From: Thermodesulfobacteriota bacterium
Lineage (GTDB): Bacteria; Desulfobacterota; Desulfomonilia; Desulfomonilales; Desulfomonilaceae
NCBI GenBank assembly: GCA_030837305.1
Contig: JAUPKT010000470.1
Coordinates: forward strand, 1-13,472
Direction: 5' to 3'
DNA length: 13,472 nucleotides
Shown here: in pieces, positions 5,793 to 13,356 of the stretch
How the letters are laid out: every line of letters starts with the position of its first letter
Numbering within the stretch: position 1 is the stretch's first letter
Notes under the pieces: generated by a model
What the model saw: the letters and a program-made list of their open reading frames with translations, nothing else
Told to the model about the DNA's origin: nothing
Database searches by the model: none
Made by a program: the position numbers and the translations under genes

Positions 5793-7898
5793 ATGGCTGG
5801 CTTAATTGAGATGAAAGATTTTAGAAAGGATCCTGCGAGGTCAATTGAGACCACGGATATGGCTTTGTTTGTGCGCACGTCAAGCGAGGCCATGGATGGG
5901 TGGGACCGGAGCAAGATAGTCGATGCCTTGCTTCGTGAGACATTCATCGATGAAGGAACCGCGGAAGACATCAGTCTTGAGGTAGAGAATGACATCAAAA
6001 GAAGCGGCATAAAAGTTATTACCGCCCCTCTGGTGCGTGAAATCGTGAATGCTCGCCTCATCGAGAGAGGGCTCGAGGGGCCACGGCGACTTCACACCAG
6101 GCTTGGGGTACCTCTGTACGATGTAGACCAGCTTATCACACGGCCAAACAAGGAGAATGCAAATGTTCCGCATGGGCCGGAAGCGACCAACCTCACCCTA
6201 GCCGAAAACATTAAGAAGGAATACGCACTGCTGAACGTTTTCGATCAGGCTGTCGGGGATGCTCATATGCACGGAGACATTCATCTCCATGATCTTGGTT
6301 TTGTGGACAGACCTTACTGTTCTGGTCAGTCCCTGGAATACATCAAGAAGTTTGGTCTGAACTTACCCAATTCGTTAGCCATGGCTAAGCCGGCCAAGCA
6401 CCCGGAAGTCCTGCTTGCCCATATGGTGAAGTTTGCTGCGGCACTTCAGAGCCATTTTGCAGGGGCAATCGGATGGGATGCCGTGAACCTGTTTTTTGCA
6501 CCGTACTTGAGGGGCCTTCCCAAGAAAGAGATTCGACAGTTGGCGCAAATGATGATTTTCGAATTCTCTCAACAAGCAGTGGCCCGCGGCGGACAGGCGA
6601 TTTTCACCGACATTAACCTCTACTGGGAGGTGCCCAAGCATTTCGAGAATGTACCGGCAATTGGTCCTGGTGGTGAATTCACAGGACACACCTATTCAGA
6701 ATACTTGCCGGAGGCACAGGAATTTGTGTGGACGCTCTTCGATATTTATAAAGAGGGAGACGGCGCTGGGAGACCCTTCTTTTTTCCGAAGCCTTTGGTC
6801 CATATAACGGAGAAATTCTTCTCGACACCAGGCCATGAGAAATTTCTCCATCACATTTGCGACATCGCCGCCGAAAAGGGAAATACCTACTATGTTTTTG
6901 ATCGTGGTGATACCGCCAAGATCTCAGAATGTTGTAGGCTATCTTTCAAGTTGGAAAAAAGCGATTTAGACGATGCCGTGCAGCCGTGGAAGATGCGATA
7001 TTCCGCCATGCAAAACGTCACGATCAATCTGCCTCGGATTGCATATGAAGCCGGCGGCGACGACGCAAGACTCTTTGACTTGCTCAGCGAGCGCATCTCC
7101 TTGGCCGTTCATGCACATATACAGAAGAAAAACTTCATAGAGAGACTCCTGGCTCTGGGTGAAACAGGACCATTGGCTTTGCTCACCATGGACCGTGATG
7201 GGGAGCCCTACTTAAGGATGCACCGCGTTACCTATCTCATAGGAATGGTCGGCCTCAACGAGCTTGTACAATTTCATGCGGGCGAAGAGCTTCATGAAAG
7301 TGAGGACGCGCTGAGGTTTGGTTTGCGAGTTATTGCGCACATGAATCTGGTTGCCGCTCGACTGGCGCGCAAACATCAAATGCGTTTCGTCCTGGAACAG
7401 ACGCCGGCTGAAAGCACGGCGTACCGATTCGCAAAGCTCGATATGAAGCTCTTTCCGGAGACCCAAAAGGTGGTAAAAGGCAATCTGGCAAATGACGAGA
7501 TTTACTATACGAACTCCACGCTTTTTAATGTGGGCTCTCCTGTTGACCCCATAGAAAGAATTAAGAAAGAGGGTCTATTCCATCCCCTCATCGAGGCTGG
7601 TTCTCTCACCCACGTGTGGCTGGGAGAAAGTCATCCCAGTCCGAAATCTTTGGCCAATTTTGTCGTTAAAATCTTTCGAATGACCCAAAACGACCAGGTT
7701 GCCTTCTCTCCTGAGCAGACGACCTGCGTCTCCTGTGGCAGGACAACCAGAGGTTTGCATGAACTTTGCCCATTCTGCCGCTCGGAAAAAGTGGAACAGA
7801 TCACCAGAATAACCGGATATTTCACCAAGGTATCTAGTTGGAACAAGGGCAAGAGGGGAGAATTGAAGGACCGGTATCGCAGCGGTCGTCTTGTTTGA
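5793..7898 (+). CDS. nrdD: Anaerobic (class III) ribonucleoside-triphosphate reductase
   Basis: NrdD reduces ribonucleoside triphosphates to deoxyribonucleotides using a glycyl radical, and supplies DNA precursors without oxygen. The 701-residue cytoplasmic protein has an N-terminal ATP-cone-like region (about 24-105: VRTSSEAMDGWDRSKI through APLVREIVNARLIERGLE and a VPLYDV tail). A core with HMHGDIHLHDL and RPYCSGQSLEY follows, then ISECCRLSF with Cys380/Cys381 and MQNVTINLPR. The C-terminal zinc site uses Cys645, Cys648, Cys659 and Cys662. The glycyl radical motif RITGYF places the radical at Gly675, followed by SSWNKGKRGELKDR. AGGGAG precedes the ATG by 6 nt. It heads an operon with a redoxin and nrdG, probably under NrdR control. 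Its HGDIHLHD type and neighbouring redoxin point to the redoxin-dependent rather than the formate-dependent subclass; this is an inference. Confidence 0.97.
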   Translation: MAGLIEMKDFRKDPARSIETTDMALFVRTSSEAMDGWDRSKIVDALLRETFIDEGTAEDISLEVENDIKRSGIKVITAPLVREIVNARLIERGLEGPRRLHTRLGVPLYDVDQLITRPNKENANVPHGPEATNLTLAENIKKEYALLNVFDQAVGDAHMHGDIHLHDLGFVDRPYCSGQSLEYIKKFGLNLPNSLAMAKPAKHPEVLLAHMVKFAAALQSHFAGAIGWDAVNLFFAPYLRGLPKKEIRQLAQMMIFEFSQQAVARGGQAIFTDINLYWEVPKHFENVPAIGPGGEFTGHTYSEYLPEAQEFVWTLFDIYKEGDGAGRPFFFPKPLVHITEKFFSTPGHEKFLHHICDIAAEKGNTYYVFDRGDTAKISECCRLSFKLEKSDLDDAVQPWKMRYSAMQNVTINLPRIAYEAGGDDARLFDLLSERISLAVHAHIQKKNFIERLLALGETGPLALLTMDRDGEPYLRMHRVTYLIGMVGLNELVQFHAGEELHESEDALRFGLRVIAHMNLVAARLARKHQMRFVLEQTPAESTAYRFAKLDMKLFPETQKVVKGNLANDEIYYTNSTLFNVGSPVDPIERIKKEGLFHPLIEAGSLTHVWLGESHPSPKSLANFVVKIFRMTQNDQVAFSPEQTTCVSCGRTTRGLHELCPFCRSEKVEQITRITGYFTKVSSWNKGKRGELKDRYRSGRLV

Positions 7899-7952
7899 GG
7901 GGAAGAAGAAATTGCACCAAACGCAGAATGAAGTCAGGATTTGGAGATTGCT

Positions 7953-8204
7953 ATGACTTATTTGTTTACCAAAGAAGGTTGTGGAAAGTGCGACTGGGTG
8001 AAGCAAAATATTAACCTGTCATCAATAACGGGTCTCAAAGTGATGCAACTCGATGCAGACAACTCCGAGGCGCTGGCCATGCTGGCATACTACGAATGCG
8101 TTTCACTCTCGGAAAAGAAACTCCCTATTCTCGTCTCAGAGGATAAAGAAATCATAACCGGCGTAGGATACATTCGGAAATATTTACAGGAGCGTTGTCT
8201 GTGA
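7953..8204 (+). CDS. Glutaredoxin/thioredoxin-like redoxin (NrdH-like), probable NrdD reductant
   Basis: This is an 83-residue thioredoxin-fold protein. It opens with a beta strand (TYLFTKEG) leading into the redox motif Cys10-Gly-Lys-Cys13, followed by a helix, a second strand (LKVMQLDAD) and the cis-proline segment KKLPILV before a C-terminal helix (VGYIRKYLQERC). It presumably reduces the active-site disulfide formed in NrdD after each turnover. Small redoxins of this kind are known reductants of some class III reductases, while others use formate. The ATG at 7953 is preferred over a TTG at 7941 because GGAG lies 6 nt before it. It lies 54 nt after nrdD and 113 nt before nrdG on the same strand, so one transcript is likely. 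Sequence identity to NrdH proper is not established. Confidence 0.82.
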   Translation: MTYLFTKEGCGKCDWVKQNINLSSITGLKVMQLDADNSEALAMLAYYECVSLSEKKLPILVSEDKEIITGVGYIRKYLQERCL

Positions 8205-8251
8205 CCCTGGCCATAGCTTCATCGAAAGTCTTGCTCTGAAACACTTCAATA

Positions 8252-8285
8252 CGAGGTTCCGGCGGCTCAAGTCCGCCGGAACTCG
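8252..8285 (+). repeat. Strong hairpin between the redoxin and nrdG
   Basis: GTTCCGGCGG (8256-8265) pairs perfectly with CCGCCGGAAC (8273-8282) across a 7-nt CTCAAGT loop. CGA (8252-8254) and TCG (8283-8285) extend the stem past a one-base bulge to 13 bp. There is no U-run, so it is not a simple terminator. Candidate roles are an mRNA stability or processing element in the operon, attenuation of nrdG, or a dispersed REP-like repeat. The inner part resembles a tRNA T-arm (GGCGG-CTCAAGT-CCGCC), but no tRNA surrounds it. Confidence 0.6.
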
Positions 8286-8317
8286 ATGCAGAAACATGTA
8301 TGAAATAAGTTTTGATC

Positions 8318-9085
8318 ATGGATAGTTTTGATTTTGACATAAAAGGGTTTGTGCCTACGTCTCTCGTGGACTGGCCGGACCGGATCTGCTCAGTCATATT
8401 CTTGGGCGGCTGCAGTTTTCGCTGTCCGTTCTGCCATAACAGCCGGCTGGTTCTTCAGCCGGAGTCCTTTCCCTCGATCCCTATGTCTTCCATATTGGAG
8501 TATCTGGATTGTAGGCGTTCCTGGATAGACGGAGTGACGGTGACCGGGGGGGAACCAACCTGGACAAAGAATCTGCCGGATCTGCTCAGCGTCTTTCAAC
8601 ATCATGGCGTTTCCGTAAAACTGGACACAAATGGATCCAACCCTCTCCTACTGGAGCGTATCATAAGGGAGGGGCTAGTGCAGGCGGTGTATATGGATGT
8701 CAAAGCCCCGTTGCAGGGAGACTTGTACTCTAAGGTGGTCGGAGTGAGAGTGAACCCCCTCATCATCAGGCGGAGCATCCAAGTATTGCGCAAGGCCGAC
8801 CTGGAAGTGGTCTTTAGAACCACCGTGGTACCAGGACTTATCGCTGAGCCCGAATTGGAAGCCATTAAGAAAGACCTAGGGGAAGTTCAGGAATTCATCG
8901 TTCAGCGGTTTCGAAGCGAAAATACTCTGGACAGTGGTTTTCTTCAGATATCAGAGTATAGCGAAGACAGATTCCAGGCCATGAAAAGATGTTATGAAAT
9001 TCGCCACCGTCATGCAATGACGGACGGTCTATGGTCAGTTCAAAGGAAGGCCGACGGCGACTATTGCAGAGGGGCGGCATCGTAG
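8318..9085 (+). CDS. nrdG: Anaerobic ribonucleotide reductase activating enzyme, radical SAM
   Basis: NrdG uses a [4Fe-4S] cluster and S-adenosylmethionine to create the glycyl radical on NrdD (Gly675 here). The 255-residue protein carries the radical SAM CX3CX2C motif as Cys32-SFR-Cys36-PF-Cys39 in the segment GGCSFRCPFCHN, preceded by the typical IKGFVPTSLVDWPDRI. TVTGGEPTW is the SAM-binding GGE motif, VKLDTNG a core strand and VYMDVKAPL a later one. It is longer than the E. coli-type enzyme of about 154 residues and matches the NrdG/PflA-like forms of anaerobes and archaea. The start is uncertain: a TTG at 8312 is also in frame, and no clear ribosome site precedes the ATG at 8318, unlike the other operon genes. 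A strong hairpin lies just upstream. It is last in the operon and converges with the SDR gene. Confidence 0.93.
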   Translation: MDSFDFDIKGFVPTSLVDWPDRICSVIFLGGCSFRCPFCHNSRLVLQPESFPSIPMSSILEYLDCRRSWIDGVTVTGGEPTWTKNLPDLLSVFQHHGVSVKLDTNGSNPLLLERIIREGLVQAVYMDVKAPLQGDLYSKVVGVRVNPLIIRRSIQVLRKADLEVVFRTTVVPGLIAEPELEAIKKDLGEVQEFIVQRFRSENTLDSGFLQISEYSEDRFQAMKRCYEIRHRHAMTDGLWSVQRKADGDYCRGAAS

Positions 9086-9113
9086 CAATCCCAGCCGCTC
9101 GTGCAGAGCAGCC

Positions 9114-9153
9114 ATGGAATAAGGATTTCGCGAATAAGGCTTACATATTCCAT
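9114..9153. repeat. Inverted repeat between the convergent nrdG and SDR genes
   Basis: ATGGAATA (9114-9121) and TATTCCAT (9146-9153) form a perfect 8-bp inverted repeat around 24 nt that include the palindrome TTCGCGAA. The right arm lies in the last codons of the SDR gene. It could fold at the end of both transcripts, but no U-run is present and chance cannot be excluded. Confidence 0.3.
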
Positions 9154-9917
9154 CCTCCAGTTACCTCGAGAGTGGCGCCGGTGACAAAACTTGCGTCCTC
9201 AGATGCCAAGAAAGCGATAGCCGCCGCGATTTCTGAAGCGTCAGCCATTCGACCGAGAGGCGTATCCGCAAGGACTGTATCCTTGAACTTATCGAGCATA
9301 ACGTCCCTTATTGTAGGGGTATCGGTCAGGCCGGGCAGGATGGCGTTTACTCTTATTGCTCTGGCTCCCCATTCCCGTGCGAGGGACTTGGTCAAACCGA
9401 TTATTCCGGCTTTGGCGGAACTATAGGCCGATTCCCCTTTCGATCCGACCCTTCCATAGATAGAAGAGACGTTGACGATACAGCCCCCTCCTTTACGGAT
9501 CATGATCGGAGCGAAGTTCATACAGCAGTGTACGGTTCCTAGCACATGCACACTCCAAACTGCTGTAAAGTCTTCGGGCGACATTTTAAGGAATCCGCCG
9601 GGCCTATCAAAACCGGCATTGTTGACAAGCACGTCTACGGATCCGAAGGTGTCCAGTATCTTTTTCGCAGTCTCAGAGACAGTTCCGTGGTTGGCCACGT
9701 CGGCCACGAAGGCTGCTGCCGTAGCGCCCATATCTGCCAGCAAATGAACGGCCTGTATCGCCGTGTGCTCATGCCTCTCAACAACCGCAATCTTGGCCCC
9801 CTCGGCGGCCAGGCGCACAGCGGTTGCCAAGCCGATACCTTGGCCTGCTCCCGTAACCACGGCGACACGGTCCTCGAATCGGCGACACGTGGTTTTTCCC
9901 CTGCCATGGTCTTGCAT
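9141..9917 (-). CDS. Short-chain dehydrogenase/reductase (FabG-like)
   Basis: This is a classical NAD(P)-dependent SDR of 258 residues. It has the Rossmann motif TGAGQGIG (22-29), the NNAG motif at 99-102, catalytic Ser151/Ser152 and the YSSAK motif (Tyr165, Lys169). GATLEVTGGW ends the protein. The usual tetrad Asn before LxG is His124 here (SVHVLG), as in some other SDRs. The AVVER segment after the second strand does not clearly decide between NAD and NADP. An in-frame TTG at 9938 would add 7 residues; the ATG at 9917 is chosen because AAAGGAG precedes it by 8 nt. It lies 118 nt downstream of a HisD-like gene on the same strand. The pairing suggests oxidation of a diol, polyol or sugar acid rather than fatty-acid synthesis, since no acyl-carrier-protein or fab genes are nearby. 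The substrate is unknown. Confidence 0.9.
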   Translation of the reverse strand: MQDHGRGKTTCRRFEDRVAVVTGAGQGIGLATAVRLAAEGAKIAVVERHEHTAIQAVHLLADMGATAAAFVADVANHGTVSETAKKILDTFGSVDVLVNNAGFDRPGGFLKMSPEDFTAVWSVHVLGTVHCCMNFAPIMIRKGGGCIVNVSSIYGRVGSKGESAYSSAKAGIIGLTKSLAREWGARAIRVNAILPGLTDTPTIRDVMLDKFKDTVLADTPLGRMADASEIAAAIAFLASEDASFVTGATLEVTGGWNM

Positions 9918-10035
9918 GCTTTTTTCTCCTTTTCTCAAGAAAGAATCGGGCTGGTTAGCCTGCGATTTTCATTCAACAGCCTACTGAGTCCTCGCAGCCG
10001 TTTTGGGCCCATCTCGGGGGACAATGGTTCACAAA

Positions 10036-11340
10036 CTACGACTGAAGCCGATGCTTCAGGGCTCTGGCATGGGCACTGAAGCCTTCGTATTCTGCCAGCA
10101 GCAGTGTTTTAGGGGCCAGTTCGCTGAAAGCCTTCTCGTCGAGCATCGAGTATGACATTTTTCTCGTAAAATCCCATGCTGACAGACTGGAGGAAGTCCT
10201 GGCAAACCCAGAGGTCGGAAGAATTGCATTAGGGCCCAGCGAATAGTTTGCCAACGTTCCGGGAGTATAAGAACCAAGGAGAACTTCACCGGCGTAATTG
10301 ACCTTGTCGAGGATACCAGCGGGATCTTGGATCAGAACCTGAAGATGCTCGGGTGCGAATGTATTGATGAAGTCCACCGCCTCGTCCATGTCGGATGCCA
10401 GAACAACACCTCCGTTAGAGCGAAAAACTTCTCTGCAGAAGGATGCCCTTGGCTCGGGAAGGCTGGATATCAGCGGAGGTATGAGTTCTAATGCCTTTGC
10501 CGCCAGCTCTGCGTCCATGGTCACAAGGTATGCCGATGAGTCAGGGCCATGCTCCGCTTCGATTAACAAGTCAATTACGGCCATTACGGGATCTGCCGTG
10601 CTGTCCGCCAAGATTATGGATTCGCTCGGTCCGGCAGGAAGCCCTGTGTCGACATAAGCTGACACCACTTGCTTTGCAGCGAGAACGTAACCCGAGCCAG
10701 GCCCGACAATCTTGCATACTCTCGGTATGGTCTCAGTTCCAAAAGCCAGGGCAGCAATGGCCTGAACGCCTCCTACCGCATATACTTCATCTATGCCTAT
10801 GAGTTCGGCGACTGCAAGAGTTGCCTGGTCCGCAAGTCCCGCACTGTCCGGGGGAGTTACCACCACGATTCTCTTCACTCCGGCCACCTTCGCCGGTACA
10901 CCCGCCATCATCATCATGGACGGGAAAGATCCCTTCCCACGAGGGACGTATAAACCCACAGACGGGATAGGCACCGTTTTCTCTCCCAAGAGAAAGCCTG
11001 GAGAAAACTCCTTCTGCCAATCATTGGCGTGAAACTGGGCCTCATGGAACCTTTTTATGTGGGCGATGGAAACTTGCATCGCCTCTCTCAACTCGGGACT
11101 CAACCGTTTCACGGATTCTTTCAGTTCTTCAGGGGCAACGCGAAAACGCGTCGGGGGCAGGTCTACTCCATCAAATCTGCTCGTCAACTCCCTAACAGCC
11201 TCATCGCCGAATTGTCGAACTTTTTCGACGAGAGGAGTGACGAGGGCGACAAGATCTCTCAAGTCGACACCGGTTCTCACACAGAGGCGGTCTTTCTCGA
11301 CCGCGGTCATGTGAGAGAGCCGAAAAAGGGGTACTTCCAT
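10036..11340 (-). CDS. Histidinol-dehydrogenase-family paralogue with altered metal ligands
   Basis: This 434-residue protein has the full HisD fold: VGLYVPRGKGSFPS (128-141), AVGGVQAIAALAFG (188-201), GPGSGYV (213-219), AGPSES (236-241), EAEHGPDSS (261-269), APEHLQ (329-334) and EGFSAHARAL (419-428). The general acid/base pair Glu331-His332 and the C-terminal His424 are kept. At the zinc site, the Gln that precedes AEH in true HisD (Gln259 in E. coli) is Glu261. The Asp of GDY (Asp360) is Asn365. The His of PNHVLPT is Ala372. These changes argue against histidinol oxidation and suggest a different alcohol or amino-alcohol substrate. Naming it hisD would mislead, as no other his gene is present. 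AGAGG precedes the ATG by 6 nt. It is probably cotranscribed with the SDR downstream. Confidence 0.85.
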   Translation of the reverse strand: MEVPLFRLSHMTAVEKDRLCVRTGVDLRDLVALVTPLVEKVRQFGDEAVRELTSRFDGVDLPPTRFRVAPEELKESVKRLSPELREAMQVSIAHIKRFHEAQFHANDWQKEFSPGFLLGEKTVPIPSVGLYVPRGKGSFPSMMMMAGVPAKVAGVKRIVVVTPPDSAGLADQATLAVAELIGIDEVYAVGGVQAIAALAFGTETIPRVCKIVGPGSGYVLAAKQVVSAYVDTGLPAGPSESIILADSTADPVMAVIDLLIEAEHGPDSSAYLVTMDAELAAKALELIPPLISSLPEPRASFCREVFRSNGGVVLASDMDEAVDFINTFAPEHLQVLIQDPAGILDKVNYAGEVLLGSYTPGTLANYSLGPNAILPTSGFARTSSSLSAWDFTRKMSYSMLDEKAFSELAPKTLLLAEYEGFSAHARALKHRLQS

Positions 11341-11609
11341 GACAAACCTCTAAGGGAACCTCTCTTTGAACAGCGTTCAAACGTGGTTGCGGTCAATCCT
11401 GTCATCAAATCTTTTCGCGGTCAACCCTCGTCAAAGGGGAGTGGTGTCGACAAAAGCCTCGGCAACATGTATAGAAACAGACCGAGACACCCGCGCTCTT
11501 TATGACATATTGTCTTTCGTGACAAGGTCATAGGGGATAGCCCTATTTTGTCTTGTATACAATCATGAAAACAGTGTGGCGACCGACAAGAGTATAAGGA
11601 ATGTGAACG
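11341..11609. promoter_or_regulatory. Divergent control region of the HisD-like and YkgJ genes
   Basis: This is a 269-nt divergent intergenic region. For the plus strand, TACAAT at 11558-11563 is a good -10 with no clear -35. A perfect palindrome TTGTATACAA (11553-11562) overlaps it and looks like the operator type bound by GntR/FadR-family repressors. A second inverted repeat, ATAGGG-gatag-CCCTAT, lies at 11530-11546. For the minus strand, TTGTCA (11525-11520) with TAAAGA 17 nt later (11502-11497) is a weak promoter candidate toward the HisD-like gene. No gene was found inside. Confidence 0.42.
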
Positions 11610-12494
11610 GTGAGTGATCAAGATACGTTTCGGGAAAAGGATTTCTCGGCAACAGTGCTCATAGAGGAAGCAAGATCTGCAATTTGGAAGACACAGGCAC
11701 GCATGGAACCCCGGGACTTGATAGATCGAGTCTTGCCGGAGCTGAGGGAAATTACATCAGATATAGATCTGGAGAATTCAGAGCAGGATGCCTTTGTATG
11801 GAGGAAAATCCGAGATCTCCTTATCCGGAGGGCATATGAAACCAGGCCTTATTGCATCAGATGCGGAGCGTGCTGTAAGAACCACGCCCCCACCTTGCTG
11901 ATGGACGACATGGCCCTGCTCAACAAGAACATAATACGCCCAGAACACCTCTTCACGGTGAGGAAAGGAGAACTCGGATATTGTAACTTCAGCGATGAAA
12001 CAGTTGAGCTGGAATCAGAGATGATAAAGGTGAAAAGCAAGACCGGCTCCAGCACGTGTATTTTTTTTCAAGGATTTGACCGTAGTTGCTCAATCTATGA
12101 AAACAGGCCGTCACAATGCCGAACCCAAGAATGCTGGTCCCAAGAGTCAACTCTTCCCACCCAGGCGCATATGAGTCGAAAGGACATATTCGAGAGGGTA
12201 GAGTCCCTTTGGAAAATCATTTGCGCGCACGAAGAACGATGCACTCACGACGAGTGGAAGAAGGCTCTCAGTCGTCTGGAAGCTACACGAGGCAACAGCG
12301 TGGAGGAACTACTGGGTATATTACGATACGATCAAACGGTCAGAGAATTCGTCAGTGAAAGATTCGGCATGAACGAAGAAGTAATTGAACTGGTTGTCGG
12401 CAGGCCAATGGAGAACTTTCTCTCTCTTCACGGTTTGGAACTTCTCCACTCTTCTGACGGCACCTGCATGCTGAAACCAATCGAGGTCTCCTAG
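11610..12494 (+). CDS. YkgJ-family cysteine-cluster protein
   Basis: This 294-residue cytoplasmic protein of the YkgJ (CxxCxxCC) family is thought to bind a metal or iron-sulfur cluster; the family function is not settled. The hallmark CIRCGACC places Cys82, Cys85, Cys88 and Cys89. Further candidate ligands are Cys125, Cys150, Cys160, Cys170 and Cys175, the last ones in the typical CSIYENRPSQCR context. About 80 N-terminal and 110 C-terminal residues flank the core, so it is longer than minimal family members. Both extensions are charged and probably helical. The start is a GTG with AAGGA 9 nt upstream. A palindrome overlaps its putative -10. It converges on the RsbW-like gene with 7 nt between the stops. 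Its partner or target is unknown. Confidence 0.85.
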   Translation: MSDQDTFREKDFSATVLIEEARSAIWKTQARMEPRDLIDRVLPELREITSDIDLENSEQDAFVWRKIRDLLIRRAYETRPYCIRCGACCKNHAPTLLMDDMALLNKNIIRPEHLFTVRKGELGYCNFSDETVELESEMIKVKSKTGSSTCIFFQGFDRSCSIYENRPSQCRTQECWSQESTLPTQAHMSRKDIFERVESLWKIICAHEERCTHDEWKKALSRLEATRGNSVEELLGILRYDQTVREFVSERFGMNEEVIELVVGRPMENFLSLHGLELLHSSDGTCMLKPIEVS

Positions 12495-12501
12495 ATTCAG
12501 G

Positions 12502-12954
12502 TTATTTGTCCTGGCCGGTCGCCGTCATGGTGGAAAGTCTCTTGATGAGCCTCAGCACATTCCGCTCCCCCTCTTCAGAATGGTAATGATACTCGTCCAT
12601 CACTTGTTTCATAAGCCACAGCCCGAGGCCGCCTTCGCGCGGTTCGTCGAGATTCGGACATTGGATCTTGTCGGGATCAAAGCCCTGACCATAGTCTATA
12701 AATACGAATTCGAGTTTATCCGGCGTCACAATGATTTCTATCAGTGCGGGTCCCTGGCGACCAGCCCCGTAAGCGTGCCGACAAATATTAGTGAATGCCT
12801 CGCTGAAAGCTAACTCCACCCGGTCCGTTAATTCCGAGGATTCCCCGATGTTCACGGGAAGTTGTTGGATGAGCGATCTCACAAAGACTCCTAGCGGTCG
12901 CAGCATGAGAATCTTAGCGGGGACCTCGATCTTAACTCTAAATTCGGGTTCCAT
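12502..12954 (-). CDS. RsbW/SpoIIAB-like ATP-binding anti-sigma or switch kinase
   Basis: This 150-residue protein has a GHKL-type HATPase_c_2 fold. The N box is ELAFSEAFTNICRHAYG (Glu52, Asn56, His60), G1 is DYGQGF (87-92), and G2 is EGGLGLWLMKQVMD (107-120). Proteins of this kind bind a sigma factor or another effector and phosphorylate a STAS-domain antagonist on Ser. A STAS gene lies 72 nt upstream on the same strand, so the pair probably forms a partner-switching module. No sigma factor or PP2C phosphatase gene is visible in the window, so the controlled output is unknown. The ribosome site is weak (AGGAAC 7 nt before the ATG). The gene converges with the YkgJ gene. Confidence 0.88.
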   Translation of the reverse strand: MEPEFRVKIEVPAKILMLRPLGVFVRSLIQQLPVNIGESSELTDRVELAFSEAFTNICRHAYGAGRQGPALIEIIVTPDKLEFVFIDYGQGFDPDKIQCPNLDEPREGGLGLWLMKQVMDEYHYHSEEGERNVLRLIKRLSTMTATGQDK

Positions 12955-13026
12955 TTCGTAGTTCCTATTCAGTCGGTCACGGCACTTCCGATTGCTCCAA
13001 GAGCAAGAAATGGCAGGGCAGCCTTT

Positions 13027-13356
13027 TCAGGAAAAGGACTGCAAAGCATCAGGCACAGTATCGTAGATCTCAAAGACCCGGTGGAGTCGCGTGAGATGAA
13101 AAAGGGACTTGGCTTGAGCTGATGGGCCCGCTATTTTCATGTCTCCCTTGTTTTTCATGAGAACTCGCAGAGACGCAACGAGTGCTCCGCACCCGGAACT
13201 GTCGATAAACCTCGTGTTGGAGAGATCGATCACAAGTTTTAGTTGAGAGCGTTCCGCAAGTGTCCTGACGGTATCTTTAAGCTTCTGTGCAACTGTGGCA
13301 TCAAATCGCTCATCCATTGTGATAAGGGTTACGTCGTTTGACGTTTGTACCTGCAT
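13027..13356 (-). CDS. STAS-domain anti-anti-sigma factor (SpoIIAA/RsbV-like)
   Basis: This is a 109-residue single STAS domain. The segment LVIDLSNTRFIDSSGCGALV (41-60) carries the conserved phospho-acceptor region Asp52-Ser53-Ser54-Gly55; Ser53 aligns with the phosphorylated Ser of SpoIIAA. MKIAGPSAQAKSLFHLTRL and FEIYDTVPDAL match the C-terminal part of the fold. The unphosphorylated form would bind the RsbW-like kinase encoded next to it and free that kinase's client. The ATG at 13356 is chosen over one at 13437 because GGAGG and AAGGA precede it by 9 and 4 nt, and the domain begins at once. The longer form would add 27 residues outside the fold. No convincing promoter is visible in the remaining 116 nt to the window edge. 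Confidence 0.88.
   Translation of the reverse strand: MQVQTSNDVTLITMDERFDATVAQKLKDTVRTLAERSQLKLVIDLSNTRFIDSSGCGALVASLRVLMKNKGDMKIAGPSAQAKSLFHLTRLHRVFEIYDTVPDALQSFS

Noticed and set aside
8252..8285. tRNA fragment or attachment site
   Set aside because: Only a T-arm-like stem is present (GGCGG, CTCAAGT loop, CCGCC); no acceptor, D or anticodon arms and no integrase nearby.
8152..8397. 81-codon minus-strand frame containing SGGLEPPEP
   Set aside because: The peptide comes from reading the hairpin at 8252-8285; it overlaps the redoxin and nrdG on the opposite strand.
9546..10079. 177-codon plus-strand open frame
   Set aside because: It lies opposite the SDR gene, whose motifs are complete; composition is Cys/Arg/His-rich and shows no family features.
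11029..11505. 158-codon plus-strand open frame
   Set aside because: It is antisense to the N-terminal half of the HisD-like gene and its promoter region, with no ribosome site or recognisable domain.
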